Positions 1-7,839 of a DNA stretch of 64,000 nt are shown piece after piece. Origin of the DNA: Streptomyces lushanensis (GTDB lineage Bacteria > Actinomycetota > Actinomycetes > Streptomycetales > Streptomycetaceae); contig NZ_MAUD01000086.1 of NCBI RefSeq assembly GCF_001700515.1, positions 1 to 64,000 of the forward strand. Reading direction: 5' to 3'. The position numbers were made by a program, and so were the translations under genes. The notes below the pieces were generated by a model. The model was given only the letters and a program-made list of their open reading frames with translations, had not been told where the DNA came from and made no database searches. Each line of letters starts with the position of its first letter. Positions within the stretch are counted from its first letter, which is position 1.

Positions 1-571
1 CCACCGTGTCGAGCCCCGGCAGCTGCCGGTGGATCTCCTCGAAGAGCGTGCCCGCTCCGGCGGCGATCAGCGGATGGTCGTACGCGTGGGAGGCGAGCGC
101 GCCGCTGCGGGCGGCGAACTCCTCGCAGGCGGCCAGCGCCTCGGCGTACCGCGAGCCGGTGAGCCGTACGTCCGCGCCGTACGAGCGGAGCCTGGCCACC
201 TTCACCGGCGGTGCGGTCTCGGGCAGGAACACCGTGGCGGTCACATCCAGCTGCCGGGCGGACCAGGCGCAGGCGAGCCCGGCGTTGCCGCCCGAGGCGA
301 TGGTCACCCCGGCGTCCGGGAGGGTGCCGGCCGCTCGGTGGGCCTGGAGGAAGTTCTGGGCGCCACGGGCCTTGAAGCTGCCGGTGTGCTGCATGAACTC
401 CAGCGCCAGCCACATCCGGGAGGCACCGGCGGCACCGGCCGCGTCCATGGCGCCGGCGGTATCGGCCGCGCCGCTCGCGCCCAGCTCCGTGGGTGCCAGG
501 ACCACCGGGCGCACACGTCCCGCGACGCGGTCGCCCGCCTGCTTGACATCGTCGTAGGTGAGTCGGTTCAC
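1..571 (-). CDS. threonine/serine dehydratase-like PLP enzyme, C-terminus cut by window edge
   Basis: Fold-type II PLP enzyme that probably deaminates threonine or serine to a 2-oxo acid and ammonia in the cytoplasm. The first 190 residues are present, and the gene runs off the left edge. The PLP lysine lies in the motif GSFKARGA (the family usually has SFKxRGA), and SGGNAG is the phosphate-binding loop of the family. The start is a GTG at 571 (protein VNRLTYDDVKQAG) preceded by GGAGCCCC as ribosome binding site. The stretch between the first helix and the lysine is Ala/Gly-rich and slightly longer than in typical threonine dehydratases. Whether it acts on threonine, serine or another hydroxy amino acid cannot be decided from the part seen. 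Confidence 0.85.
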   Translation of the reverse strand, partial: MNRLTYDDVKQAGDRVAGRVRPVVLAPTELGASGAADTAGAMDAAGAAGASRMWLALEFMQHTGSFKARGAQNFLQAHRAAGTLPDAGVTIASGGNAGLACAWSARQLDVTATVFLPETAPPVKVARLRSYGADVRLTGSRYAEALAACEEFAARSGALASHAYDHPLIAAGAGTLFEEIHRQLPGLDTV

Positions 572-794
572 GGGGGCTCCTGTGCTGACGGGGTCGCAGG
601 CCGATACGGCGTACCGTACGCCCCCCGCCGGGCCCGGGTTCAGCCGGCTGCACGGGCCGCCGGCCGACGGCGGGATCCGCCCGGCGGGGACAGAACCGCC
701 CGGGGTGCCGGTGAGGACACCCCGGGCGGTTCCCGGATCAGCTCCGATCAGCTCCGATCAGCCCGGCCGGAGCGGGCCGTCCTGCCGCTCGGTC

Positions 795-2795
795 CTAGAA
801 GGTGAGCTTCCAGCTGTTGATACGGCCGACGTCCGCCGACGCGACGTCCTGCACCCGGAGCTTCCAGGCGCCGTTCGCGACCTCGGACGAGGCGCCCGCG
901 TAGAACGTCTCGATGACGTTGTCCGCCGAGTCGCTGCCGCTGGCGGGCTTCAGGGGGTACACCGAGCCGTCCGGGGCGACCAGGTCGATGACCAGGTCAC
1001 CGCGCCAGGTGTGCGTGATGTTCACGTCGACCTGGAGGCTGGCCGGGGCGTTGCCCGCGACACCCGTGACGTTGATCGTCGAGGTCACCGCAGCGCCGTT
1101 GTCCGGAATGGCGACCTGCGTGGTGCTCTCGAACGACTGGCCCGTGCCGCCGCCACCGGGACGGGGACCGACCGCGATGCCGGCCCAGGCGTTCTGGACG
1201 GCCGTGTACTCGGCGCTCGTGGTGCCGTACAGCTCGGCGGTGGCCGCGAGGGTACCCGTACGGGCCGCCGAGTAGTTGGTGGTGGACGTGAACTTCGTCG
1301 CCAGCGCCCGGTACCAGATCAGCTCGGCCTTCGCCCGGCCGATGCCGGTCACCGGCAGACCGTCCGAGGTCGGGGAGTTGTACGAGACACCGTTGACGAC
1401 CTTGGCGCCGCTGCCCTCGGAGAGCAGGTAGAACCAGTGGTTCGCCGGGCCCGAGGAGTAGTGGACGTCGATGTTGCCGATGCCGGAGTACCAGTAGTCC
1501 TTGGACGCGCCGTCCTTGCTCGGCTGGTCCATGTACCGCAGCGGGGTGCCGTTGCCGTTGATGTTGATCTTCTCGCCGACCAGGTAGTCACCCGGGTCCT
1601 GCGGGCTGTTGGCGTAGAACTCGACCGCCGCGGCGAAGATGTCGGAGGTGGCCTCGTTCAGACCGCCGGACTCCTGGCTGTAGACCAGACGGGCCGTGGC
1701 GGCGGTGACGCCGTGGGACATCTCGTGGGCGGCCACGTCGATGGACGTCAGCGGCCGCTGGTCGCTCTGGCCGTCGCCGTACGTCATGCAGAAGCAGCTG
1801 TCCTGCCAGAAGGCGTTGATGTAGCCGGTGCCGTAGTGCACGTTGGAGGTCGCGCCCACACCGTCATTGCGGATACCGGTGCGGTTGTGCACGTTCTTGT
1901 AGTAGTCCCACGTCTGCGCGGCACCGTAGTGGGCGTCCGCGGCGGCGGTCTCCGTGTTGGACGGCAGGCCGTTGCCCCAGACGTCGTCGGGACCCGAGTA
2001 GAGCGCCCCGGTGTCCGAGTTGTACGTCCTGTGGTTGCCGCGGCCGGTGTCGGTCAGGGTGTACGCCGGCGCGGTGCCGAGCGTGACCTGGCCGCTGTAC
2101 TGGGTGTTGCCCACACCGTTGTTGACGGCCTGCCACTCGAAGAGCTTCTTGCCGGTGGCGGCGTCCGTCACGACGTGCAGCTCGTTCGGGGTGCCGTCGT
2201 GCTGGAGCCCGCCGACGACCGTCTCGTACGCGAGGGTCGGCTTGCCCTGTGCCGCCCACACCACCTTGCGCGGCGCGCGGTCGGCCTCGGTCTTCTTCGA
2301 GCCCTCCGCGGCGGCGGCGCTCAGCGCCTGCTTCTCGGCGACGGCGGGCGCGATGTCGGCCGTGGTGGCGATGTTCTTGAGCTCGGCCTTGGACGCCTTG
2401 CTGACGGACGTGGTCGCGCCCGCCTTCGTCGCCGCCACGACGAGGTCGCCACCGAGGACCGGGAGGCCCTGGTAGGTGCGCTCGTACCGGGTGTGCGTGG
2501 TGCCGTCCACATCCTGGAGGACATCACGGACGACGAGCTTCTCCTGCGCGCCGAGACCGAGGTCCTCGGCGGTGGCCGCCTTGTCGGCGTCGGCCGCCTT
2601 GATCAGCGCGGTGCGCTGCGCGGGAGAGAGAGTGCGCTCCTGCGCACCGGGGTTGGCCTTGCCGGCCACCGGTGCGGCGGGAGCGCTCTCGGGCTGGGCG
2701 GAAGCGGTACCGGCCTGCACACCGACGGTGAGCAGAGCGGCTGCCGCTATCAGAGCACCGGTCGCGGTGGCGCGACGGCTGGGCGTGGATCTCAC
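795..2795 (-). CDS. secreted M4 (thermolysin-like) zinc metalloprotease with P domain
   Basis: Extracellular neutral metalloprotease made as a pre-proenzyme of 666 residues. The order is a signal peptide (about 1-35, ending TASA), an FTP/PepSY-type propeptide (about 50-200), an M4 catalytic domain (about 210-530) and a C-terminal proprotein-convertase P domain (about 550-666) with the motif ITHTWRGDLVIDL. The zinc site is HEMSH near residue 357. The third ligand is the Glu in GGLNEATSD about 20 residues later, and HYSSGPANHWFYLL carries the catalytic-site His. All key residues are intact. The gene is monocistronic, with a 389 bp region upstream holding an inverted repeat. Related Streptomyces enzymes degrade protein during growth and development; the substrate here is unknown. 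Confidence 0.95.
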   Translation of the reverse strand: MRSTPSRRATATGALIAAAALLTVGVQAGTASAQPESAPAAPVAGKANPGAQERTLSPAQRTALIKAADADKAATAEDLGLGAQEKLVVRDVLQDVDGTTHTRYERTYQGLPVLGGDLVVAATKAGATTSVSKASKAELKNIATTADIAPAVAEKQALSAAAAEGSKKTEADRAPRKVVWAAQGKPTLAYETVVGGLQHDGTPNELHVVTDAATGKKLFEWQAVNNGVGNTQYSGQVTLGTAPAYTLTDTGRGNHRTYNSDTGALYSGPDDVWGNGLPSNTETAAADAHYGAAQTWDYYKNVHNRTGIRNDGVGATSNVHYGTGYINAFWQDSCFCMTYGDGQSDQRPLTSIDVAAHEMSHGVTAATARLVYSQESGGLNEATSDIFAAAVEFYANSPQDPGDYLVGEKININGNGTPLRYMDQPSKDGASKDYWYSGIGNIDVHYSSGPANHWFYLLSEGSGAKVVNGVSYNSPTSDGLPVTGIGRAKAELIWYRALATKFTSTTNYSAARTGTLAATAELYGTTSAEYTAVQNAWAGIAVGPRPGGGGTGQSFESTTQVAIPDNGAAVTSTINVTGVAGNAPASLQVDVNITHTWRGDLVIDLVAPDGSVYPLKPASGSDSADNVIETFYAGASSEVANGAWKLRVQDVASADVGRINSWKLTF

Positions 2796-3184
2796 GCGAA
2801 CTCCTTCTGCGAGGGGGGTACCGGGCCGCTCGGTGGGCAGCCCGGACAGAGCAAGCGGAGCAAAATGGTGCGGAGAACGGGGGAAGAGTGACAGTCGTGG
2901 CGGCTCACTGTCAGGAGCGCGTCAAGAAGTTGGCCGGAAATCGTCCGCTGCTCGAAAGGGCTTGTTCGTTAAGCGGACGTTTCGTCGATCATCGCGTTGA
3001 TGCCGCCGAGTATTCGCACACCGTCAACAACGGTTCGTGACACCACCATGCGAGGACCGCGCGGAGTTCGGACGCGAAGTTGCCGAATGTGAACGTGATG
3101 TTGAGCGGATGTCGCGCGGGCGCTGACGGGATCATTTCGTAACGTGACTGATTTCCTACCGTCCACTCTGTGGTGGTACGGACG
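2796..3184. other. gene-less region between protease and transporter
   Basis: This 389 bp stretch holds the promoter region of the minus-strand protease, including the inverted repeat at 2889-2913, and the 3' end of the transporter transcript. The open frames inside have unusual codon use and no ribosome binding sites, so I call no gene. Confidence 0.6.
2889..2913. promoter_or_regulatory. inverted repeat upstream of the M4 protease
   Basis: TGACAGT and ACTGTCA form a perfect 7 bp inverted repeat with an 11 bp spacer, about 94-118 bp before the protease start. On the minus strand a TTGACG hexamer lies just upstream of it, so the repeat would sit within or just behind a promoter, a position suitable for a repressor. 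No convincing -10 box was found. Confidence 0.35.
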
Positions 3185-4252
3185 TCAACTCCGCGACGGC
3201 GGGGGTGTCAACTCGCGGTCCGGCGCCGGAACACGCGGCGCGGGCGCGGGAGCGGCCACCGCCGCCTGACGCGACCACCGGCCCGCGATGACCGCGCACA
3301 CCATCAGCTGGAGCTGATGGAAGAGCATCAGCGGAAGGATCACCAGCCCGGCCGAGGAGCCGAAGAGCACGGCGGCCATGGGCAGGCCCGTCGCGAGGCT
3401 CTTGTTGGAGCCGCAGAAGACGATGGTGATGCGGTCCTCGCGGCTGAACCCGAGCCGCCGCGCGGCGAACGAGGTCGTGCCGAGCGCCACCGCCAGCAGG
3501 GCCGCGGCCAGTCCCAGCAGGACCAGCAGCCGCACCGGTGTCATCTGCCGCCAGATGCCCTCGGCCATGCCCCTGCTGAAGGCCGTGTAGACCACGAGCA
3601 GGATGGAGAACCGGTCCAGGAGCCCGATGTGCTTCTTGTGCCGGCCGATGAACGCGCCGATCCAGCGGCGGCAGAACTGCCCGGCGAGGAAGGGCAGCAG
3701 CAGTTCGGTGACGATGGTGAGCAGCCCGTGGAGCGAGAAGCTCACCGTGGAACCGATCAGCCAGGCCGCGAGCAGCGGGGTGGCCACCATCCCGGCCAGG
3801 CTGGAGTACGTACCGGCGCAGATGGCGGCCGGGACATTGCCGCGGGCGGTGGAGGTGAGCGCGATCGACGACTGGACCGTCGAGGGGACGACGCAGAGGA
3901 AGAGCAGCCCCATGTAGAGCCGTTCGCTGAGCACGTACGGCACGAGACCGCCGAGGGCCAGACCCAGCAGCGGGAAGAGCGCGAAGGTGCTCGCCCCCAC
4001 CACGAGATGGAGCTTCCACTGCCGCAGGCCGTCCAGCGCCTCCCGGGTGGAGAGCCGCGCGCCGTAGAGGAAGAAGAGCAGACCGATGGCGATGTCGGCG
4101 GCATGGCCGACGGCCGTCGCCGCACGGCCGGTCGCGGGCAGCAGCGCCGCGAACACGACCGTGCCGAGGAGGGCGACGACGTAGAGGTCGACCGCCCTCC
4201 TCAAACGGCCTGGCCAGGAACTCAGCCAGGTCATTGACGTCACGTCACTCAC
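3185..4252 (-). CDS. bile acid:sodium symporter-like membrane transporter (SBF-like)
   Basis: Integral membrane protein of about 355 residues with nine to ten hydrophobic segments, resembling the SBF-like/BASS family (YfeH type), which moves organic anions with sodium or protons. Segments such as LYVVALLGTVVFAALLP, the LFFLYGARLS turn and the NKSLATGLPMA motif near the end of the core fit this family. The GTG start at 4252 overlaps the stop of the upstream gene by 8 bp (translational coupling), with AAGG as weak ribosome binding site; an ATG at 4231-4233 is an alternative. As the last gene of a three-gene minus-strand operon behind an isocitrate-lyase/PEP-mutase-family enzyme, it may carry that enzyme's substrate or product. 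This is inference. Confidence 0.82.
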   Translation of the reverse strand: MSDVTSMTWLSSWPGRLRRAVDLYVVALLGTVVFAALLPATGRAATAVGHAADIAIGLLFFLYGARLSTREALDGLRQWKLHLVVGASTFALFPLLGLALGGLVPYVLSERLYMGLLFLCVVPSTVQSSIALTSTARGNVPAAICAGTYSSLAGMVATPLLAAWLIGSTVSFSLHGLLTIVTELLLPFLAGQFCRRWIGAFIGRHKKHIGLLDRFSILLVVYTAFSRGMAEGIWRQMTPVRLLVLLGLAAALLAVALGTTSFAARRLGFSREDRITIVFCGSNKSLATGLPMAAVLFGSSAGLVILPLMLFHQLQLMVCAVIAGRWSRQAAVAAPAPAPRVPAPDRELTPPPSRS

Positions 4253-4787
4253 CGCTTTCGCCTTGCCACGGGGGATGGCCGACCTCGGAGGTCCAGTTGC
4301 CGGAGGAAGTATGCCGATCCGGTTCCGGTTCTGGTTCCGGTTCCGTGCCGGACGCGGGTCCCGGCTCCGGTTTCGGCTGCGGCGCGGGTGCGGGCGCGGG
4401 GGCCGCTCCCGAGCCCGCGCCCGAGCCGTCTCCGGTCTGTACGTCGATGGCCCCGCCGCCTCCGTCGTGATCGCTGCCGGCGGTGCCCTTGCTGAGAAGC
4501 AGCGTATTGAGCGTCCGGTCGATCTCCAGCCATGAATCCGCGAAGGAGTTGTCGATCACGATGAGGCCGACGCTCCGGTTGCCCGTGGGCTCCGGCCGCG
4601 ATTTGTCCTCGTCGTCCCGCGCCTCCACGGGGGTGACCGCGGGGCCGGCCGTCGCGACACCGCCGGCGCACAGCACACCCGCCGCCGCGGCGACGACGAC
4701 TCCCGCGGTGGACGCGCCTCGTACGAGAGGCCCTGCTTTCTGCTGCCGGTGCCGGCCGGTGCCGGGCCGGAAGAGTTTCACGGACAT
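4245..4787 (-). CDS. secreted or anchored protein with Pro-Glu repeat tail, unknown function
   Basis: No function recognised. The 180-residue protein starts at MSVKLFRPGTG, the first plausible ATG, 29 bp after the upstream gene; the frame is open further up but overlaps that gene. Residues 20-50 form a basic-then-hydrophobic segment (AGVVVAAAAGVLCAGG), probably a signal peptide or anchor. A central segment (RSVGLIVIDNSFADSWLEIDRTLNTLLL) looks folded and may be the conserved core. The C-terminal third is low-complexity Ala-Pro then Glu-Pro repeats typical of cell-wall-spanning stretches. It sits between the PEP-mutase-like enzyme and the transporter in one operon. Confidence 0.65.
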   Translation of the reverse strand: MSVKLFRPGTGRHRQQKAGPLVRGASTAGVVVAAAAGVLCAGGVATAGPAVTPVEARDDEDKSRPEPTGNRSVGLIVIDNSFADSWLEIDRTLNTLLLSKGTAGSDHDGGGGAIDVQTGDGSGAGSGAAPAPAPAPQPKPEPGPASGTEPEPEPEPDRHTSSGNWTSEVGHPPWQGESGE

Positions 4788-4816
4788 AGGACGGTTCGGT
4801 TCGATTCGGCTCGCGG

Positions 4817-5680
4817 TCAGACCGATACGGACGGACGGAACTTGTGGTGCCTGCTGATGTTCTTCTCCAGCAGTTCCGTGGATCCCTTGACGCCGACGGC
4901 TCCGGTCTCCGAGGTTTCCGGGAGCCGCCCGTCGGCCATTTTGAGATCGGCCAGCGCGCCGTCGATCGCGCCGTGCGCGGCGAAAAGACACGGCGTGCTG
5001 TAGATGGCGACATCGACGCCCAGCTCCGACAGCTCGGAAAGCGAGAGCCTCGGCGACTTTCCGCCCGCGATCTGATTGAACAGCAGCGGCTTGTCGCCGA
5101 CGATCGAACGGATCTTACGGATCCACTCCACGCTCCGTACGCCGTCGACCAGGACGACATCCGCGTCGGTCTGCGCGAGGGCCTCCGCCCGGCGGATGAT
5201 CTCCCCCTCCTCCGTGGCGTCCGTGCGGGCCACCACGAGCAGTTCCTCCCTGCTGCGCAGCACCATGTCGAGCTTCTCCAGGTACTCCTCCAGCGGCAGG
5301 ATCAGCTTGCCGTCCGCGTGGCCGCACCTGCGAGGACGCTTCTGGTCCTCCAGGATCACCCCGGACGCCCCGGCGCGCTCCAGCCGCTGCACCACATGGC
5401 AGGCGACCTCCGGATCCACGTAGCCGTCGTCGATGTCCACGAGCAGATGGTGCTGCGGGAAGGCCAGCCGCAGCCGCTCCACGAAGGCCACCATGTCGGG
5501 CCAGGCGATGAAGCCGATGTCGGGCAGCCCGTAATGCGACGCCGCGAATCCGAAGCCGGAGACGAAGAAACCGTTGTAGTGCTGGGCCGCGATGGAGGCC
5601 GAGTACATGTCATAGATACCGATGAGAGGCGTCGTGCGCGGTGATGCGACGGCCTGCCGCAGGCTATTGCCGTAGTCCAT
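4817..5680 (-). CDS. isocitrate lyase/PEP mutase family enzyme
   Basis: Cytoplasmic TIM-barrel enzyme of 287 residues from the superfamily that makes or breaks C-C or P-C bonds next to 2-oxo acids. LLVDIDDGY supplies the metal-binding aspartates and VILEDQK the metal-binding Glu. The flexible catalytic loop reads RPRRCGH. A Cys in K[KR]CGH marks the lyases (isocitrate and 2-methylisocitrate lyase), while true PEP mutases carry Asn there, so a lyase or a related 2-oxoacid hydrolase is more likely than phosphonate synthesis. The ATG at 5680 follows GAGGGAGAA. It is the first gene of an operon with an Glu-Pro-rich secreted protein and an organic-anion transporter. The substrate is unknown. Confidence 0.85.
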   Translation of the reverse strand: MDYGNSLRQAVASPRTTPLIGIYDMYSASIAAQHYNGFFVSGFGFAASHYGLPDIGFIAWPDMVAFVERLRLAFPQHHLLVDIDDGYVDPEVACHVVQRLERAGASGVILEDQKRPRRCGHADGKLILPLEEYLEKLDMVLRSREELLVVARTDATEEGEIIRRAEALAQTDADVVLVDGVRSVEWIRKIRSIVGDKPLLFNQIAGGKSPRLSLSELSELGVDVAIYSTPCLFAAHGAIDGALADLKMADGRLPETSETGAVGVKGSTELLEKNISRHHKFRPSVSV

Positions 5681-5789
5681 GGTTCTCCCTCAACTCAGAA
5701 CCCGCCCGAGCACGGGTTCAGGCCCTGTCGTGACGGGCAAACATTTACAGAAAACCAAGACTCCGTAAAACGACACACCGGGTCGTACC

Positions 5790-5810
5790 CTGAAGAGGTA
5801 AAAACTTCAG
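5790..5810. promoter_or_regulatory. inverted repeat in AT-rich promoter of the PEP-mutase-family operon
   Basis: CTGAAG and CTTCAG form a perfect inverted repeat with a 9 bp spacer, 110-130 bp before the start at 5680. The surrounding 5740-5815 is clearly richer in A+T than its neighbours, as promoters in this genome tend to be. It may be an operator or the end of the upstream exporter transcript. Confidence 0.35.
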
Positions 5811-5880
5811 AGCAATCATTATGTGATGAGTTGCCGGGGAGGGCCGGTCGGCGCGTGCTGAATTGCGCTGAATTCCGTTG

Positions 5881-7839
5881 TCAGGCAAGGCTTTCGCGCC
5901 AGGCGCGGTGGAGGCCGGCGAAGCGGCCCGTGCCGGCGATGAGGTCGGCCGGTGCCCCGTCCTCGACGACGCGGCCGTGTTCCATCACCAGCACCCGGTC
6001 CGCGATCTCGACGGTGGAGAGCCGATGGGCGATCACCACCGCGGTCCGGCCGTGCAGGACGGTGTCCATGGCGCGCTGCACCGCGCGCTCGCCCGGGATG
6101 TCCAGCGAGCTGGTCGCCTCGTCCAGGATCAGCACCGCCGGATCGGCGAGCAACGCGCGCGCGAAGGCGACCAGCTGACGCTGGCCCGCGGAGATCCGGC
6201 CGCCGCGCTTGCGTACGTCCGTGTCGTAGCCGTCCGGCAGACCACTGATGAAGTCGTGCGCGCCGATCTCCTTCGCCGCCCGTACGATCTCCTCGCGGGA
6301 GGCGTCGGGACGGCCGATGGCGATGTTCTCGGCGACCGTGCCGGAGAACAGGAACGCCTCCTGGGTCACCATCACGACTCCGCGCCGCAGCTCCGGCGTG
6401 TCCAGCTCGCGCAGATCGACCCCGTCGAGCAGCACCCGGCCGTCCGTCGGGTCGTAGAACCGCGCCAGCAGCTTGGCCAGCGTGGACTTGCCCGCGCCCG
6501 TGGAGCCGACGACCGCGACCGTCTGGCCGGCCGGGACGGTCAGGTCGAAGCGCGGAAGCACCTCGCCGCCCGTGCGGTACGCGAAGCTCACCCCGTCGAA
6601 CACGACCTCGCGGCCGGGGAAGCCCCCGGTGAGTCCGGGCAGCGGGCGGGGGTGCTCCGCCTCGGGCACCGAGGGCGCCTGGGCCAGCAGGCCCGCGATC
6701 TTCTCCAGGGAGGCGGCGGCGGACTGGTAGGAGTTGAGGAACATCCCGAGCCGGTCGATCGGGTCGTACAGCCGCCGCAGATAGAGCACGGCGGCGGCCA
6801 GCACGCCGAGGGCCAGGGTGCCCCCGGCCACCCGGTAGGCGCCCCAGAGCACGATCCCGGCGACGGCGGTGTTCGCCACGAGCCGGGAGCCGACGACATA
6901 GCGGGCCATCTCCAGCAGGGCGTCGCCGTTGCTGCGTTCGTGGTCGTGGTTGAGCTCGTGGAAGCGCGCGTCGTTGGCCCGCTCGCGCCGGAAGGCCTGC
7001 ACCGGCCTGATGCCGTTCATCGTCTCCGCGAACTTCACGATGACGGCGGCGATCGCGGTGGAGCGCCGGCCGAAGACCTTGGCCGCGCGGCGCTGGTAGA
7101 GCCGTACGAGCAGATACAGCGGTACGAACGAGAGCACGGCCAGCGCGCCGAGCCCGAGGTCCAGATAGAGCAGCATCGCGCAGATGTACGCGAAGGCCAG
7201 CACCACGCCCACGAGTTCCTGGAGGCCCTCGCTGAGCAGTTCGCGCAGGGACTCCACATCGGTGGTGGACCGGGAGATGAGCCGTCCGGAGGTGTACCGC
7301 TCGTGGAAGTCCACACTGAGCGCCTGCGCGTGGCGGAAGATACGGCCGCGCAGATCGAGCAGTACGTCCTGGTTGACCCGGGCGGCGGCGCGGATGAAGG
7401 CGTACTGGAAGGCTCCGGAACCGGCGGCGCAGATCAGATATCCGGCGCCGACGGCGATCAGCGGACCGCGGTCGTCGTTCCGGAAGGCGGGCACCCCGCG
7501 GTCGATGGCGTACGCGACGAGCAGCGGGCCCGCCTGGGCGGCGGCCTGCTGGAGCAGCAGGAGCAGCGCGGTCACCGCGACTCTGGTGCGCCGGGCGCTC
7601 AGCAGGGAGCGCAGCAGGGCGCCGGTGGCACCGGGAGGCGCGGGCAGCGCGTCCCGGCCGAAGGGATCGTCGGCGGGGACGGCGGGAGAGTCCTGGGCGC
7701 CGGGGGCGGGCGCGGAGGCGCCGCCGCGCGGGGCCTCCGGCGACCGGTCCGTCCGTGTGCCCGCGCCCTTCCGCGTGTCCGTGCCCGGCTCCTCGTCGGG
7801 AGCCGGGCCTGTGCCCGTGGTGCTGGTCGACGTGGTCAT
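5881..7839 (-). CDS. ABC exporter half-transporter, canonical ATP-site subunit
   Basis: Fusion of a six-helix type IV ABC exporter membrane domain (about 80-360) and an ATPase domain (about 400-640), 652 residues, with an Ala/Pro/Gly-rich N-terminal extension. Walker A is GSTGAGKST. The signature is altered to ISAGQ instead of LSGGQ. Walker B ILDEATSSLD keeps the catalytic Glu, and the switch His is in VIAHRLST. Its start overlaps the stop of the upstream partner by 4 bp (ATGA), so the two are made together and almost surely form a heterodimer. Such pairs export lipids, peptides or drugs from the cytoplasmic membrane; the substrate cannot be told from sequence. Confidence 0.92.
   Translation of the reverse strand: MTTSTSTTGTGPAPDEEPGTDTRKGAGTRTDRSPEAPRGGASAPAPGAQDSPAVPADDPFGRDALPAPPGATGALLRSLLSARRTRVAVTALLLLLQQAAAQAGPLLVAYAIDRGVPAFRNDDRGPLIAVGAGYLICAAGSGAFQYAFIRAAARVNQDVLLDLRGRIFRHAQALSVDFHERYTSGRLISRSTTDVESLRELLSEGLQELVGVVLAFAYICAMLLYLDLGLGALAVLSFVPLYLLVRLYQRRAAKVFGRRSTAIAAVIVKFAETMNGIRPVQAFRRERANDARFHELNHDHERSNGDALLEMARYVVGSRLVANTAVAGIVLWGAYRVAGGTLALGVLAAAVLYLRRLYDPIDRLGMFLNSYQSAAASLEKIAGLLAQAPSVPEAEHPRPLPGLTGGFPGREVVFDGVSFAYRTGGEVLPRFDLTVPAGQTVAVVGSTGAGKSTLAKLLARFYDPTDGRVLLDGVDLRELDTPELRRGVVMVTQEAFLFSGTVAENIAIGRPDASREEIVRAAKEIGAHDFISGLPDGYDTDVRKRGGRISAGQRQLVAFARALLADPAVLILDEATSSLDIPGERAVQRAMDTVLHGRTAVVIAHRLSTVEIADRVLVMEHGRVVEDGAPADLIAGTGRFAGLHRAWRESLA

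Noticed and set aside
558..2891. 777-codon open frame antisense to the M4 protease
   Set aside because: Shadow frame rich in Arg, Val and Gly; the minus strand has the complete protease with catalytic motifs.
4817..5680. Phosphonate biosynthesis (PEP mutase) gene
   Set aside because: The catalytic loop carries the lyase Cys instead of the mutase Asn, and no phosphonopyruvate decarboxylase is adjacent.
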